Shown: piece after piece, positions 16,197 to 24,464 of the stretch
Layout of the letters: each line of letters begins with the position of its first letter
Position numbering within the stretch: the stretch's first letter is position 1
Assembly (NCBI GenBank): GCA_900546625.1
Contig: URDU01000025.1
Span: 1 to 42,179 of the forward strand
DNA: 42,179 nt
Reading direction: 5' to 3'
Origin: an uncultured Lachnobacterium sp.
Lineage (GTDB): Bacteria; Bacillota; Clostridia; Lachnospirales; Lachnospiraceae
Program-made: the position numbers and the translations under genes
The notes under the pieces: model-generated
Seen by the model: the letters and a program-made list of their open reading frames with translations, nothing else
The model's database searches: none
What the model was told of the DNA's origin: nothing

Positions 16197-16255
16197 GGTT
16201 TACGCCTTTCTTTTACTATTTTATATACAGATTATACTCCCCGGTATGTCTGTTA

Positions 16256-17467
16256 TTAATCTTCCTGTGACAGCCCAACCATCTTAGTATAGCGCAGGTT
16301 TACGAATAATCCAAGTACCACGCCGATTGCCGTGAGCACGATGTTCATTACCATAACCTGTGATGGCTGCATCTTTGATGCTGCTGTAAGGATTGTATAG
16401 TTACAAAGTGATGAAGCGATCATTACGAGCGCTGTTACTGTTCCCTTGATCTTAGGGAAAAGCATGTTGCATACAGATGTTACGATCTGTAAAAGTCCGC
16501 CTGCACCTGCCCAGCCGATGATGAATGCACCTGCTATCATGAGTGGCTTTGTCTGTCCGACTAACACTACGACCATTGTTGCAAGGCAGATTACAGGGTA
16601 AACAAGGATAAATCTGACGTCCTTGATCTTTCTTGTTAAAAGAGCTGTTACGATAAGAGCTATCATGGTTCCTGCTGAGTAGTATGACTGCATAACTGAC
16701 GGATCAGCCCAGCCTACGTTCTCTTTTGCAAAGTTCTGTGCACAGTTAAGCCATAACTGGAAGGTTCCGGTACATGTAAATCCAATGATAATCATTGCGA
16801 TTGACTCAACAGAGAAATGTGTGTGCTTTAAGCTTGCAATAAGTCCTTCTTTCTTTCCCTCTGCCTTTGCATCGGTATCAGGAAGCGGGAAGAGCATTAC
16901 CAATACTAAAAGTACGATGTAGATGATTCCGCATCCGAAGAACAGTGTGTTGTATGATGTAATTCCTGCTGCTGTTGTAGCAACTGTCATACCAAGTACG
17001 AATGGTAAAAGCATCTGTGCGATAGCGATGAAGAATTTGATTCCCATTGTTGCAACGCCCGGTGCTTTGTAGATGATCTCTGATACTGCCGGGTAAATTC
17101 CTGTATCAAGGAATGAGTTTGCAATACCGCCAATGATAGCGCAGATATATGCGATCTGGTATCCGCCATGTGTTCCTGCATTGAATGCAAGGGCAAGTCC
17201 GATCAGGTAGATAGCATAAGAGCCGCTTCCGATTGCTGTTGAGATACGGCGTCCAAGCTTATCTGATAAAGGTCCTGCAAACGGAAGTGCGATAAGACGT
17301 CCAAGTCCAAGGGCTGCCGAAATAGCTGTGATAGCCATAACCTGTACTCCCCATGAAGCTGCGAGAGCCTCCTTGATGACTGCCTGTCCGAGGATAGAGC
17401 AGCCCACTCCGTGTATAAAGTAATTTAAGTAAAGGATCAATGCGCTAGGTAAATATTTTTTATTCAT
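16256..17467 (-). CDS. MFS transporter, YdiM/YdiN-like
   Basis: The 403-residue protein has 12 predicted membrane helices and the MFS loop motif SDKLGRRIS after helix 2 (PFAGPLSDKLGRR). The N-terminus (LPSALILYLNYFIHGVG) and the NSFLDTGIYPAVSEI segment strongly resemble E. coli YdiN/YdiM, which sit beside ydiB and aroD. The same neighbours here (aroE/ydiB upstream, aroD downstream) make uptake of quinate or shikimate the best guess. The specificity is inference. A TRAP carrier in the adjacent operon may transport the same or a related acid. Confidence 0.85.
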   Translation of the reverse strand: MNKKYLPSALILYLNYFIHGVGCSILGQAVIKEALAASWGVQVMAITAISAALGLGRLIALPFAGPLSDKLGRRISTAIGSGSYAIYLIGLALAFNAGTHGGYQIAYICAIIGGIANSFLDTGIYPAVSEIIYKAPGVATMGIKFFIAIAQMLLPFVLGMTVATTAAGITSYNTLFFGCGIIYIVLLVLVMLFPLPDTDAKAEGKKEGLIASLKHTHFSVESIAMIIIGFTCTGTFQLWLNCAQNFAKENVGWADPSVMQSYYSAGTMIALIVTALLTRKIKDVRFILVYPVICLATMVVVLVGQTKPLMIAGAFIIGWAGAGGLLQIVTSVCNMLFPKIKGTVTALVMIASSLCNYTILTAASKMQPSQVMVMNIVLTAIGVVLGLFVNLRYTKMVGLSQED

Positions 17468-17525
17468 CAGTGTTCTCCTTAATTTCTGTCAAAATAATTC
17501 AATGTAATTTAATTTCTGCGGCTGA

Positions 17526-18404
17526 TTAATCATCATATCTGATGTTTAATACTTCCTTCATATGCTCGATTGGCATGTCCTTTCCTGTCCAGAGCTTGAA
17601 CGCTGCTGCTCCCTGGAAAAGCATCATTCCAAGACCGTTCATTGTCTTGCAGCCCACTTCTTTTGCCATAGAACGCATCTTTGTCTCAAGTGGAGAGTAA
17701 GGTACGTCGATTACGATAAGCTCAGGACGGAAGAATGATTTGTCAGGTACTACAGACATTCCCTCGAGCGGCTTCATACCAACACCTGTTCCGTTTACGA
17801 AGATGTAGGAATCAGCCATCTCTTCTCTAAGCTTCTCCTTGTCATCAAGGTCGTAAAGAGTAGCCTTGCAGTCTGTCTTCTCGTTGATCTTTCTAACTGT
17901 CTCCTCAGCGTTTGCCCAGAACTTGTCATGGATGTTGAAGATAGAGATTTCCTTTACACCGTCAAGTGCTGCCTGAATCTCGATAGCTGTAGCAGCTCCG
18001 CCAGCTCCTGCGATTGTCATCTTCTTTCCGATAACATCGATATCGTTATCCTTGAGCGCCTGCATGAAGCCGATACCGTCTGTGATGTGTCCTGTAAGTA
18101 CTCCGTTCTCGTTTACTATTGTATTTACAGCTCCGCAAAGCTCTGATGCCGGTGAAAGCTTGTCTAAGTACTGTCCTACAACTGTCTTGTTTGGCATTGA
18201 TACATTAGAGCCTACAAGCTTTAATGCTCTGATTCCCTTAACCGCATCCTCAAGAGTGTTATTGTCAACCTCAAATGCCAGATATGCGTAGTCAAGTCCA
18301 AGATATGCAAATGCCTCATTGTGCATTGCCGGTGAGCTTGAATGTCTGATTGGGTAAGCCATAAGTCCGATGAGTTCTGTGTGTCCTGTGATTCTCTCTG
18401 CCAT
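17526..18404 (-). CDS. aroE: quinate/shikimate dehydrogenase, YdiB-like (paralog 1)
   Basis: This dehydrogenase oxidises quinate or shikimate (or the reverse). In its 292 residues the substrate-binding S22/S24 (RHSSSPAMHNE), catalytic K73 (MPNKT) and D109 (HITDG) and the dinucleotide loop AGAGGAATA (132-140) are present. Full-length similarity is to E. coli YdiB and the Listeria quinate/shikimate enzyme rather than to biosynthetic AroE. After the second beta strand it has FNIHDKF instead of the NRT..R loop that holds NADP, which favours NAD and an oxidative role. It is the first gene of the operon with the MFS carrier and aroD, divergent from a LysR gene. AAGGAG precedes the ATG. Confidence 0.9.
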   Translation of the reverse strand: MAERITGHTELIGLMAYPIRHSSSPAMHNEAFAYLGLDYAYLAFEVDNNTLEDAVKGIRALKLVGSNVSMPNKTVVGQYLDKLSPASELCGAVNTIVNENGVLTGHITDGIGFMQALKDNDIDVIGKKMTIAGAGGAATAIEIQAALDGVKEISIFNIHDKFWANAEETVRKINEKTDCKATLYDLDDKEKLREEMADSYIFVNGTGVGMKPLEGMSVVPDKSFFRPELIVIDVPYSPLETKMRSMAKEVGCKTMNGLGMMLFQGAAAFKLWTGKDMPIEHMKEVLNIRYDD

Positions 18405-18516
18405 GATTAAATCTCCTTCATTTTTAAATGTGATAATATTGATTATTCGTATTTTACTTAGCTATGTTTTCAACGATGCCCACTTCGTTAAAAACTTAAC
18501 AACCTTTGATACTGAT

Positions 18517-18546
18517 ATTATAACGCATTATTTTCGGTACTTCCAA
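18517..18546 (-). promoter_or_regulatory. promoter of the aroE-MFS-aroD operon
   Basis: Minus strand -35 TTGGAA (18541-18546) and -10 TATAAT (18517-18522), 18-bp spacer. Short inverted repeats GCATT/AATGC (18525-18529, 18545-18549) and ATAAC/GTTAT (18520-18524, 18557-18561) overlap it and may bind the divergent LysR protein. Confidence 0.6.
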
Positions 18547-18591
18547 TGCTTATTTTGTTATTTTTTAATAGCTTTACTGTACTAATCATGT

Positions 18592-18597
18592 TATAAT
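18592..18597 (+). promoter_or_regulatory. -10 box for the LysR gene at 18666
   Basis: TATAAT at 18592-18597, about 70 nt upstream of the start, with no good -35 at the normal distance (TAGCTT, 17 bp). A weak core promoter is common for LysR genes that control themselves from a shared divergent region. Confidence 0.45.
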
Positions 18598-18665
18598 ATG
18601 CACAAATATAGGCCATAATATTTGTAATCCATAGACTGTATCTATTATTTTAAGGAGATTTATGC

Positions 18666-19547
18666 ATGACGTTCAATCAATTAAGCTATTTTTACCAAGC
18701 GGCAGTTCTGGAGCACTTCAATCAGGCTGCCGAAAAAATGAATATAACAGAGCCAAGCCTCAGCCGTTCGATAGCAGCTTTAGAGGACGAGCTTGGCGTA
18801 ACCTTATTTGAAAAGAGAGGCCGGAATGTAATTCTGACCAAGGCCGGGGAAATTTTTTTAGAACACGTGTCCACTATTCTGGACGATATAAAGAGAGCCG
18901 AGAACAAAATGCACCAGATTGCAACCGACGGCGGACACATCGATATCGCCTATGTATCACCTCTTGCAAAGGTGTTTATCCCAACTATCGTGCGCTCTTT
19001 CCTCTCCGAAAAGGAAAATAAAAATATCACCTTCAATTTCTTTCAGGACATCACCTCTGTGAATATTGATGGATTAAAAAAAGGCAGGTATGACATAATT
19101 TTCGGTTCATACTCGCCTGATGAAAATGGTATTGATTTTGTTCCTATTATAAAGCAGGAAATAGTTGCCATACTGCCTCCCGGCCACCCACTGACACTTA
19201 AGGATACCATGGAAGCCACTGATTTCGCTGACTATCCTGTGCTCGGCTATGCCAGACACTCAGGCCTTGGCAAGTACACCAGAAGCTTTTTCAAGAAGCA
19301 TGATGTATCGCCAAACTTCATATGTGAGTCCCCTGATGAGAACGGCATCGCCTCCCTCGTGGCACAGGGCTTTGGCATTGCGCTTGTCGCAGATGTCGAT
19401 GCAATTCACCGCGATGACATCTGCATACGCCACCTCGTATCGCATGAGTCCTTCTCACACACTGTATACATGGGCTACATGACAGGCAAATACCAGCTTC
19501 CGGCTATCAAGCGCTTCATAGAGTTTGTGCGGGAAAGTTGCAGCTAG
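18666..19547 (+). CDS. LysR-type transcriptional regulator 1
   Basis: The 293-residue protein has an N-terminal winged helix-turn-helix (1-60: LSYFYQAAVLEHFNQAAEKM, ITEPSLSRSIAALEDELG, LFEKRGRNVILT), a linker helix and a two-lobed effector domain (about 90-290). It is transcribed away from the aroE-MFS-aroD operon across a 260-bp intergenic region, the classical position of a LysR activator of that operon; the effector is probably shikimate, quinate or a dehydro-intermediate, as for QuiR of Listeria. Its last codon overlaps the stop of the oppositely oriented LysR 2 in a CTAG palindrome. AAGGAG stands 8 nt before ATG 18666. Confidence 0.9.
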   Translation: MTFNQLSYFYQAAVLEHFNQAAEKMNITEPSLSRSIAALEDELGVTLFEKRGRNVILTKAGEIFLEHVSTILDDIKRAENKMHQIATDGGHIDIAYVSPLAKVFIPTIVRSFLSEKENKNITFNFFQDITSVNIDGLKKGRYDIIFGSYSPDENGIDFVPIIKQEIVAILPPGHPLTLKDTMEATDFADYPVLGYARHSGLGKYTRSFFKKHDVSPNFICESPDENGIASLVAQGFGIALVADVDAIHRDDICIRHLVSHESFSHTVYMGYMTGKYQLPAIKRFIEFVRESCS

Positions 19548-20425
19548 GCAGTCTCCTCGAGCACAAACCTGATAAATGCCTTCGCAACCGGTGATAAATA
19601 TCTCTGCTTAAGCGTTGCCAGATACACCGCTCTCTCATAAGGAGGATTGTATATATCAAGCGTCTTTACAGAAAGTGACCGAAGTATTGGAATATCAGGC
19701 ATCACAGCTATTCCAAAGCCCTGCGCCACGAGACCCGCCATACTCGAATCCTCCTCCATCTCGAAGGCTACCTTCGGAAACTGTCCTATCTCCTCAAACA
19801 TCTGGTCAATGACCGGACGCAGACCGCTGCCCTTCTCAAAATAAATCTGCGGATACTCTATTGTGTCGCGCAAATCCACACTGTCCTTTATAGAAAGCGG
19901 ATGGTCCATGGGCACTGCAAGCACAAGCTTCTGATTCGCAATCTTCTTAAAATCTATATCCTGTTCCCCATCTTTATAAGAAGAAAAAACTATGTCATAT
20001 TTGTCATCCTTTAGTCCATCTATAATCTCACCGGTTGTTCCAACCGTAAAATGAAATTCTATATCATAATCCGGGTATGCATTGAGAAATTTACGCACCA
20101 GCTTTGGCGCGAACTCACTTCCCATCGTATATATATATGCCAGATGTATGATTCCATGCCTGCTGCCATTTAGCTCCTGAATGCGCTGCACACCCTCATT
20201 AAGCACCTTTAATGATTCCTCAACATACGGCAGAAACATCTTCCCATATCTTGTCATCACGACATTTCTTCCCTTTTTTTCAAACAAACGCGTGCCAAGC
20301 TCCTGCTCAAGCTGTGAGATTGCATGGCTTAAAGACGGCTGCGTAATCGACAGCATCTGTGCCGCCCTCGTATAATGTTCTTCCTGCGCCAGTACCTTGA
20401 AGTACTGCAATTGACTCAGATTCAT
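19544..20425 (-). CDS. LysR-type transcriptional regulator 2
   Basis: This regulator is 293 residues, exactly as long as its convergent neighbour, and clearly a paralog: HTH LSQLQYFKVLAQEEHYTRAA, ITQPSLSHAISQLEQELG, LFEKKGRNVVMT, then an effector domain ending FIRFVLEETA. It lies upstream of and divergent from the 2-enoate reductase gene, so regulation of that gene is likely, but a 261-bp palindromic element lies between them and ends 28 nt before this start. The element must therefore contain, or be transcribed as part of, this gene's 5' region. The spacing from the AGGGGG before the ATG is normal. Confidence 0.9.
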   Translation of the reverse strand: MNLSQLQYFKVLAQEEHYTRAAQMLSITQPSLSHAISQLEQELGTRLFEKKGRNVVMTRYGKMFLPYVEESLKVLNEGVQRIQELNGSRHGIIHLAYIYTMGSEFAPKLVRKFLNAYPDYDIEFHFTVGTTGEIIDGLKDDKYDIVFSSYKDGEQDIDFKKIANQKLVLAVPMDHPLSIKDSVDLRDTIEYPQIYFEKGSGLRPVIDQMFEEIGQFPKVAFEMEEDSSMAGLVAQGFGIAVMPDIPILRSLSVKTLDIYNPPYERAVYLATLKQRYLSPVAKAFIRFVLEETA

Positions 20426-20452
20426 AGTACACCCCCTATTTTAATTTGTCGG

Positions 20453-20713
20453 ATGGACGCTTGCCATGCGCTGCACACCGGTGGTATCTGCTCTCATAAT
20501 TCCTTAGTCTAGTGGGAGTAAATGCCGCCTCAAACAGAGTTTATTAGGCGCGAAAAATCAAACGCGCTTTTTACTTTATTGGTATACTAAAGGCTGTGTT
20601 GCTTGAACGAGTATTTTCCGCGCCACTTTTGCTTGATGCGGCATATAACTCCCACACGACACGTCATAAATCGAGCATATACCACCGGCGTGCAGCGCAT
20701 GGCAAGTGTCCAT
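20453..20713. repeat. 261-bp palindromic element, family 2
   Basis: The ends read inward as ATGGACGCTTGCCATGCGCT and ATGGACACTTGCCATGCGCT, and both continue with GCAC.CCGGTGGTAT, a GTGGGAGT block and a TGCCGC.TCAA block, so the imperfect inverted repeat spans about 100 nt per arm. The centre holds GCGCG (20548-20552), a loop, CGCGC (20563-20567) and TTTTT, a terminator-like hairpin on the plus strand. The sequence is unrelated to the 265-bp element at 6788-7052, but the size and the position just before a ribosome binding site are the same. No transposase gene is visible. Confidence 0.75.
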
Positions 20714-20891
20714 AACAAAGTCTAACAATAATATACACCATTTGATAGACAAAAACTATAGATTTCGTATAAAAGATGCATTGGACATTTATACATTTTT
20801 GCTGTACCTTGAATGTAACAAGAGTGCACTGCACTTTTTGATTGTTAAAAAAATCACATACTTTGTATATCACAGCCTTTGATAACAAATA

Positions 20892-20924
20892 TTGACAATC
20901 AATTTAATGAAATAAAACTATAAT
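20892..20924 (+). promoter_or_regulatory. promoter of the flavin reductase gene, overlong spacer
   Basis: Consensus boxes TTGACA (20892-20897) and TATAAT (20919-20924) are separated by 21 bp instead of 17. CCTTTGATAACAAATATTG (20876-20894) overlaps the -35 and resembles CCTTTGATACTGATATTA in the aroE/LysR intergenic region. A promoter with good boxes but wrong spacing suits activator-dependent control. Confidence 0.5.
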
Positions 20925-20987
20925 GTAATGAGAGCAATTTACACTACCGTGTGCCCACCCGGTTAGCAGATTAAGGAGAAAAATACT

Positions 20988-22988
20988 ATGAAAAACAAAT
21001 ATCCACATATTTTTGAGCCAATTACAGTACGCAGAATGACAGTAAAGAACCGTATCGTCATGACTCCAATGGGAACTAACTACGGTGAGCAGAACGGAGA
21101 AATGAGCTTTCTCCACATCAACTACTATGAGCAGAGAGCAAAGGGCGGCACAGGTCTCATCATCGTTGAGAATGCAAGCGTTGACTCTCCACAGGGTTCA
21201 AACGGAACAACACAGCTTCGTATTGATTTAGACAACTACATCCCAAGACTTTTCAAACTCTGCGAGAGCGTTCACAAGCACGGTGCATGTATCGCGATAC
21301 AGTTAAATCACGCCGGTGCTTCTGCAATGAGCTCACGTATCGGAATGCAGCCTGTATCAGCATCAGACGTACCTTCAAAGGCAGGCGGGGAAATCCCAAG
21401 ACCTCTCGAGAAGGATGAAATCATGCATATCGTAAAGAAATATGGTGAGGCAGCCAAGCGTGCCCAGATCTGCGGCTTCGACGCTGTTGAAATCCACGCA
21501 GGACACTCTTACCTTATCAGTCAGTTCCTTTCACCTATCACAAACAAGAGAACTGACGAGTTCGGCGGCTCTGCTGAGAACCGTGCAAGATTTGCAAAGC
21601 TGGTTATCGAGGAGGTTCGTAAGCAGGTTGGACCTTTCTTCCCTATCTTCGTCCGTATCAGTGCAGACGAGCTCATGGAGGGTGGAAACACACTTGAGGA
21701 TACACTTGAGTACTTAAAGTATTTTGAGAAGGAAGTAGATGTATTCGACGTATCATGTGGTCTCAACGGATCTATCCAGTACCAGATTGATGCAAACTAC
21801 TTACCTGACGGATGGCGCTCATTCATGGCAAAGGCTGTAAAAGAGAAATACAACAAGCCATGTATCACAGTAGGAAATATCCGTGACCCACAGGTAGCCG
21901 AGGATATCCTTGCAGGAGGCGATGCTGATTTCATCGGTATGGGCCGTGGACTTATCGCTGACCCTGAGTGGGTTAATAAGGTAGAGTTCGGAAATGTGTG
22001 TGATATCAGAAAATGTATCTCATGTAACATCGGATGCGCCGGACACAGAATCGGTCTCAACCAGCCAATCCGCTGTACAGTAAACCCTGCCGTAAACAGC
22101 GGTGAGGATTACATGAAGACAAAGGTAAATAAGCCTTGCAACGTGGTTGTAATCGGTGGTGGTACTGCCGGTCTTGAGGCAGCCTGCACAGCAGCAGAGG
22201 TTGGATGTACAACCTTCCTCATTGAGAAGAAGGCTGAGCTTGGCGGACTTGCATCAGTTATCTCCAAGATTCCTGACAAGAAGCGTCTTGCGGACTTCCC
22301 TAACTACATGATTCACCGTGCAAGCAAGCTTCACAACCTGTTTGTTTTCAAAAATACAGCAGCAACAGTTGATATGGTAAAGGCCTTAAACCCTGATATC
22401 ATAGTAAACGCAACAGGCTCTGTACCTACTCTCCCACCTATCACAGGTCTTCACGATCTCGTTGACAAGGATGGCACAAATGTTGCAACAGTCCTTAAAA
22501 TGATTGAGCGCATCAATGAGTATCCTGAGGATATGAAAGAACAGAAAATCGCCATCATCGGCGGTGGTGCCGTAGGTCTTGACGTGATGGAATTCTTCAC
22601 AGAAAGAGGTGCAGAGGTAACAATGGTTGAGATGCTTCCAATGATTGGAAACGGACTTGACCCTGTCACAAAGTGTGACACAAACGCAAAAATGGCAAAA
22701 TACGGTGTAAAGCAGATGACCAACACTGCTCTGCAGGAGGTTAAGAATGACCGTTTCATCGTAAAGAATCCAGAGGGTGAGATTGAGGAAATCCCATTTG
22801 ATTACGGATTCATCTGCCTTGGTATGAGAGCCAACACACCTGTTCTTTCAGAGATTGATGAGGCTTTCAGTGATACCAATGTTGAAATCGTAAATATCGG
22901 AGACAGCAAGCGTGCTCGCAGAATCATTGAGGGTACAGAGGAAGGTAGAAATATCTTAAACGTGCTTGCCCGTCACGATTATTTATAA
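20988..22988 (+). CDS. 2-enoate reductase-type NADH:flavin oxidoreductase
   Basis: This large ene-reductase (666 residues) uses FMN, a 4Fe-4S cluster and FAD to reduce activated C=C bonds with NADH. The N-terminal barrel (about 1-340) has the active-site segment EIHAGHSYLISQFLSP (168-183) and the NKRTDEFGGSAENR signature. The cluster cysteines are C343, C346, C350 and C363 (RKCISCNIGC, IRCTVNP). Two dinucleotide folds follow: VVVIGGGTAGLEAA (FAD, from about 386) and IAIIGGGAVGLDVMEF (NADH). Relatives include clostridial 2-enoate and cinnamate reductases and BaiCD. No signal peptide, so it is cytoplasmic. In this locus a plausible substrate is shikimate, 3-dehydroshikimate or an enoate derived from them; this is inference. 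A strong terminator follows. Confidence 0.9.
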   Translation: MKNKYPHIFEPITVRRMTVKNRIVMTPMGTNYGEQNGEMSFLHINYYEQRAKGGTGLIIVENASVDSPQGSNGTTQLRIDLDNYIPRLFKLCESVHKHGACIAIQLNHAGASAMSSRIGMQPVSASDVPSKAGGEIPRPLEKDEIMHIVKKYGEAAKRAQICGFDAVEIHAGHSYLISQFLSPITNKRTDEFGGSAENRARFAKLVIEEVRKQVGPFFPIFVRISADELMEGGNTLEDTLEYLKYFEKEVDVFDVSCGLNGSIQYQIDANYLPDGWRSFMAKAVKEKYNKPCITVGNIRDPQVAEDILAGGDADFIGMGRGLIADPEWVNKVEFGNVCDIRKCISCNIGCAGHRIGLNQPIRCTVNPAVNSGEDYMKTKVNKPCNVVVIGGGTAGLEAACTAAEVGCTTFLIEKKAELGGLASVISKIPDKKRLADFPNYMIHRASKLHNLFVFKNTAATVDMVKALNPDIIVNATGSVPTLPPITGLHDLVDKDGTNVATVLKMIERINEYPEDMKEQKIAIIGGGAVGLDVMEFFTERGAEVTMVEMLPMIGNGLDPVTKCDTNAKMAKYGVKQMTNTALQEVKNDRFIVKNPEGEIEEIPFDYGFICLGMRANTPVLSEIDEAFSDTNVEIVNIGDSKRARRIIEGTEEGRNILNVLARHDYL

Positions 22989-23068
22989 AACTTCGTAACT
23001 ATTTCTGATTACGGGAATAGTTGCAAAATTCTCCTTTAAAATAATAAACCTATAAAAACTCCTAAAAA

Positions 23069-23103
23069 ACAACAGCTCGCGGTTTCCCGCGAGCTGTTGT
23101 TTT
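23069..23103 (+). terminator. strong intrinsic terminator
   Basis: ACAACAGCTCGCGG (23069-23082) pairs perfectly with CCGCGAGCTGTTGT, with a 4-nt loop, then TTTTATTTT. It also has A-rich sequence on the other side, so it serves both the + strand reductase gene and the minus-strand aroE paralog that ends at 23157. Confidence 0.92.
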
Positions 23104-23156
23104 ATTTTCTTTTTAACTGAAAGCTATATAATGATATTATAATCAGGAACTTAAAT

Positions 23157-24026
23157 CTAGCTGAAGAACAGTTTCTTCACATCATCAACCGGCATATCCT
23201 GTCCTGTGTAAAGCTTGAATGCGGCAACACCCTGCCATAAGAGCATTCCCTTTCCGCCTACGCATGTGCAGCCTGCCTCTTTTGCTTCGCGAAGAAGCTT
23301 TGTCTCCTCCGGATTGTAAACTGCATCTGCAACTACAAGCCCCGGTCTGAAAGCTGAAAGATCTTTTACCACGCTCTGATCATCCAGAGGCTTCATGCCA
23401 ACGATTGTTGCATTTGCAAAGATATCGCTTGACTGGATTTCCTCTGTCATCTTGGCTGTATCATCAATATCGTATACATTTACAACACAGTCAGGAACTG
23501 CTTTTTTGATTTTCTCAGCAGTCTGTAGTGTACGCTCGAAGAAAGCATCATTTTTGTTGAAAATAGTAATCTCACGAGCTCCGTCCAATGCGCACTGCAC
23601 CTGGATAGCTGTAGCAGCTCCGCCTCCTCCGGCTACTGTGATTTTCTTTCCTTTGATGTCGATTCCGTGATCCTTTAAGTTGTGTACGAATCCCTCACCG
23701 TCTGTGATGTGTCCTGTAAGCTTACCGTTGTCATTTACGATAGTGTTTATGGCTCCGATAATCTGGGCTGCCGGTGAAAGCTCGTCCATGTACTTTGCAG
23801 CCTCTACCTTATCAGGCATGGTCACATTACATCCACGCATGTTGAAGGTCTTCATTGCCGCAATAGCATCCTTAACCTTGTCTTCTTTTATATCAAATGC
23901 AACGTATGCATAGTCCAGACCGAGTTTTTCAAAACTGTAGTTGTACATAGCCGGTGAACCTGAATGACCGACCGGTGATCCTATGAGTGCTAATAAGCCT
24001 GTGTGACCTGAAATACGCTTTTCCAT
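23157..24026 (-). CDS. aroE: quinate/shikimate dehydrogenase, YdiB-like (paralog 2)
   Basis: A second dehydrogenase (289 residues) aligns without gaps to paralog 1 through residue 160: S22/S24 (GHSGSPAMYN), K73 (MPDK), D109 (HITDG) and AGGGGAATA (132-140). The nucleotide-specificity strand ends FNKNDAFF, again without the NADP arginine. The C-terminus (SVVKDLSAFRPGLVVADAVYNP, GMLLWQGVAAFKLYTGQDMP) is very close to E. coli YdiB. It is a single-gene unit with its own promoter and a shared terminator. Two YdiB paralogs in one locus may split quinate from shikimate, or oxidation from reduction. Confidence 0.9.
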   Translation of the reverse strand: MEKRISGHTGLLALIGSPVGHSGSPAMYNYSFEKLGLDYAYVAFDIKEDKVKDAIAAMKTFNMRGCNVTMPDKVEAAKYMDELSPAAQIIGAINTIVNDNGKLTGHITDGEGFVHNLKDHGIDIKGKKITVAGGGGAATAIQVQCALDGAREITIFNKNDAFFERTLQTAEKIKKAVPDCVVNVYDIDDTAKMTEEIQSSDIFANATIVGMKPLDDQSVVKDLSAFRPGLVVADAVYNPEETKLLREAKEAGCTCVGGKGMLLWQGVAAFKLYTGQDMPVDDVKKLFFS

Positions 24027-24058
24027 TGTAAATCCTCCTAAGTGTTTCGTTTTGTATT

Positions 24059-24087
24059 ATGATAACTCTTTTATAAGACATGCGCAA
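24059..24087 (-). promoter_or_regulatory. promoter of aroE paralog 2
   Basis: Minus strand -35 TTGCGC (24082-24087) and -10 TATCAT (24059-24064), 17-bp spacer; TAGGAGG before the start. Confidence 0.5.
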
Positions 24088-24189
24088 GCACTTTTTTCAT
24101 TTAAAGCGTTAAAGTTTATTTCTAATTGTAATTTTTATAAAATTTTGATATGATTGAATTATCAAAATGTATTTATAAAAGGGGGATTT

Positions 24190-24453
24190 ATGCCAGAATT
24201 AAGCAGATTTTATGGTATTATTATTAAAATGTATTTTAATGATACACAACAGCATCACAAGCCACATATTCATGCATTTTATGGTGACTACGAAGCAGTT
24301 GTGGCAGTTGACGGAGACCTTCTCGCAGGCTCAATTCCAGCAAAACAATTAAAAATAATAATCGGCTGGTTGGCGATTCATGAAGAGGAAGTATACAAAG
24401 CCTGGAATAATGCCGTACGAGGAGAACACTTCGATAAGATTAATCCATTATAA
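24190..24453 (+). CDS. DUF4160 protein
   Basis: This 87-residue protein starts at ATG 24190, directly after AAAAGGGGG (an upstream ATG at 24154 is less likely). The family pattern is clear: PELSRFYGIIIKMYFND, HHKPHIHAFYGDYEAVVAVDG, then KQLKIIIGWLAIHEEEV. It is followed 11 nt later by a DUF2442 gene; this pair recurs in many bacteria and is often suspected of being a toxin-antitoxin-like module, although no activity is established from sequence. The conserved His residues in HHKPHIHAFY could be functional. The unit is AT-rich. Confidence 0.85.
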   Translation: MPELSRFYGIIIKMYFNDTQQHHKPHIHAFYGDYEAVVAVDGDLLAGSIPAKQLKIIIGWLAIHEEEVYKAWNNAVRGEHFDKINPL

Positions 24454-24464
24454 GGAGAATTACA

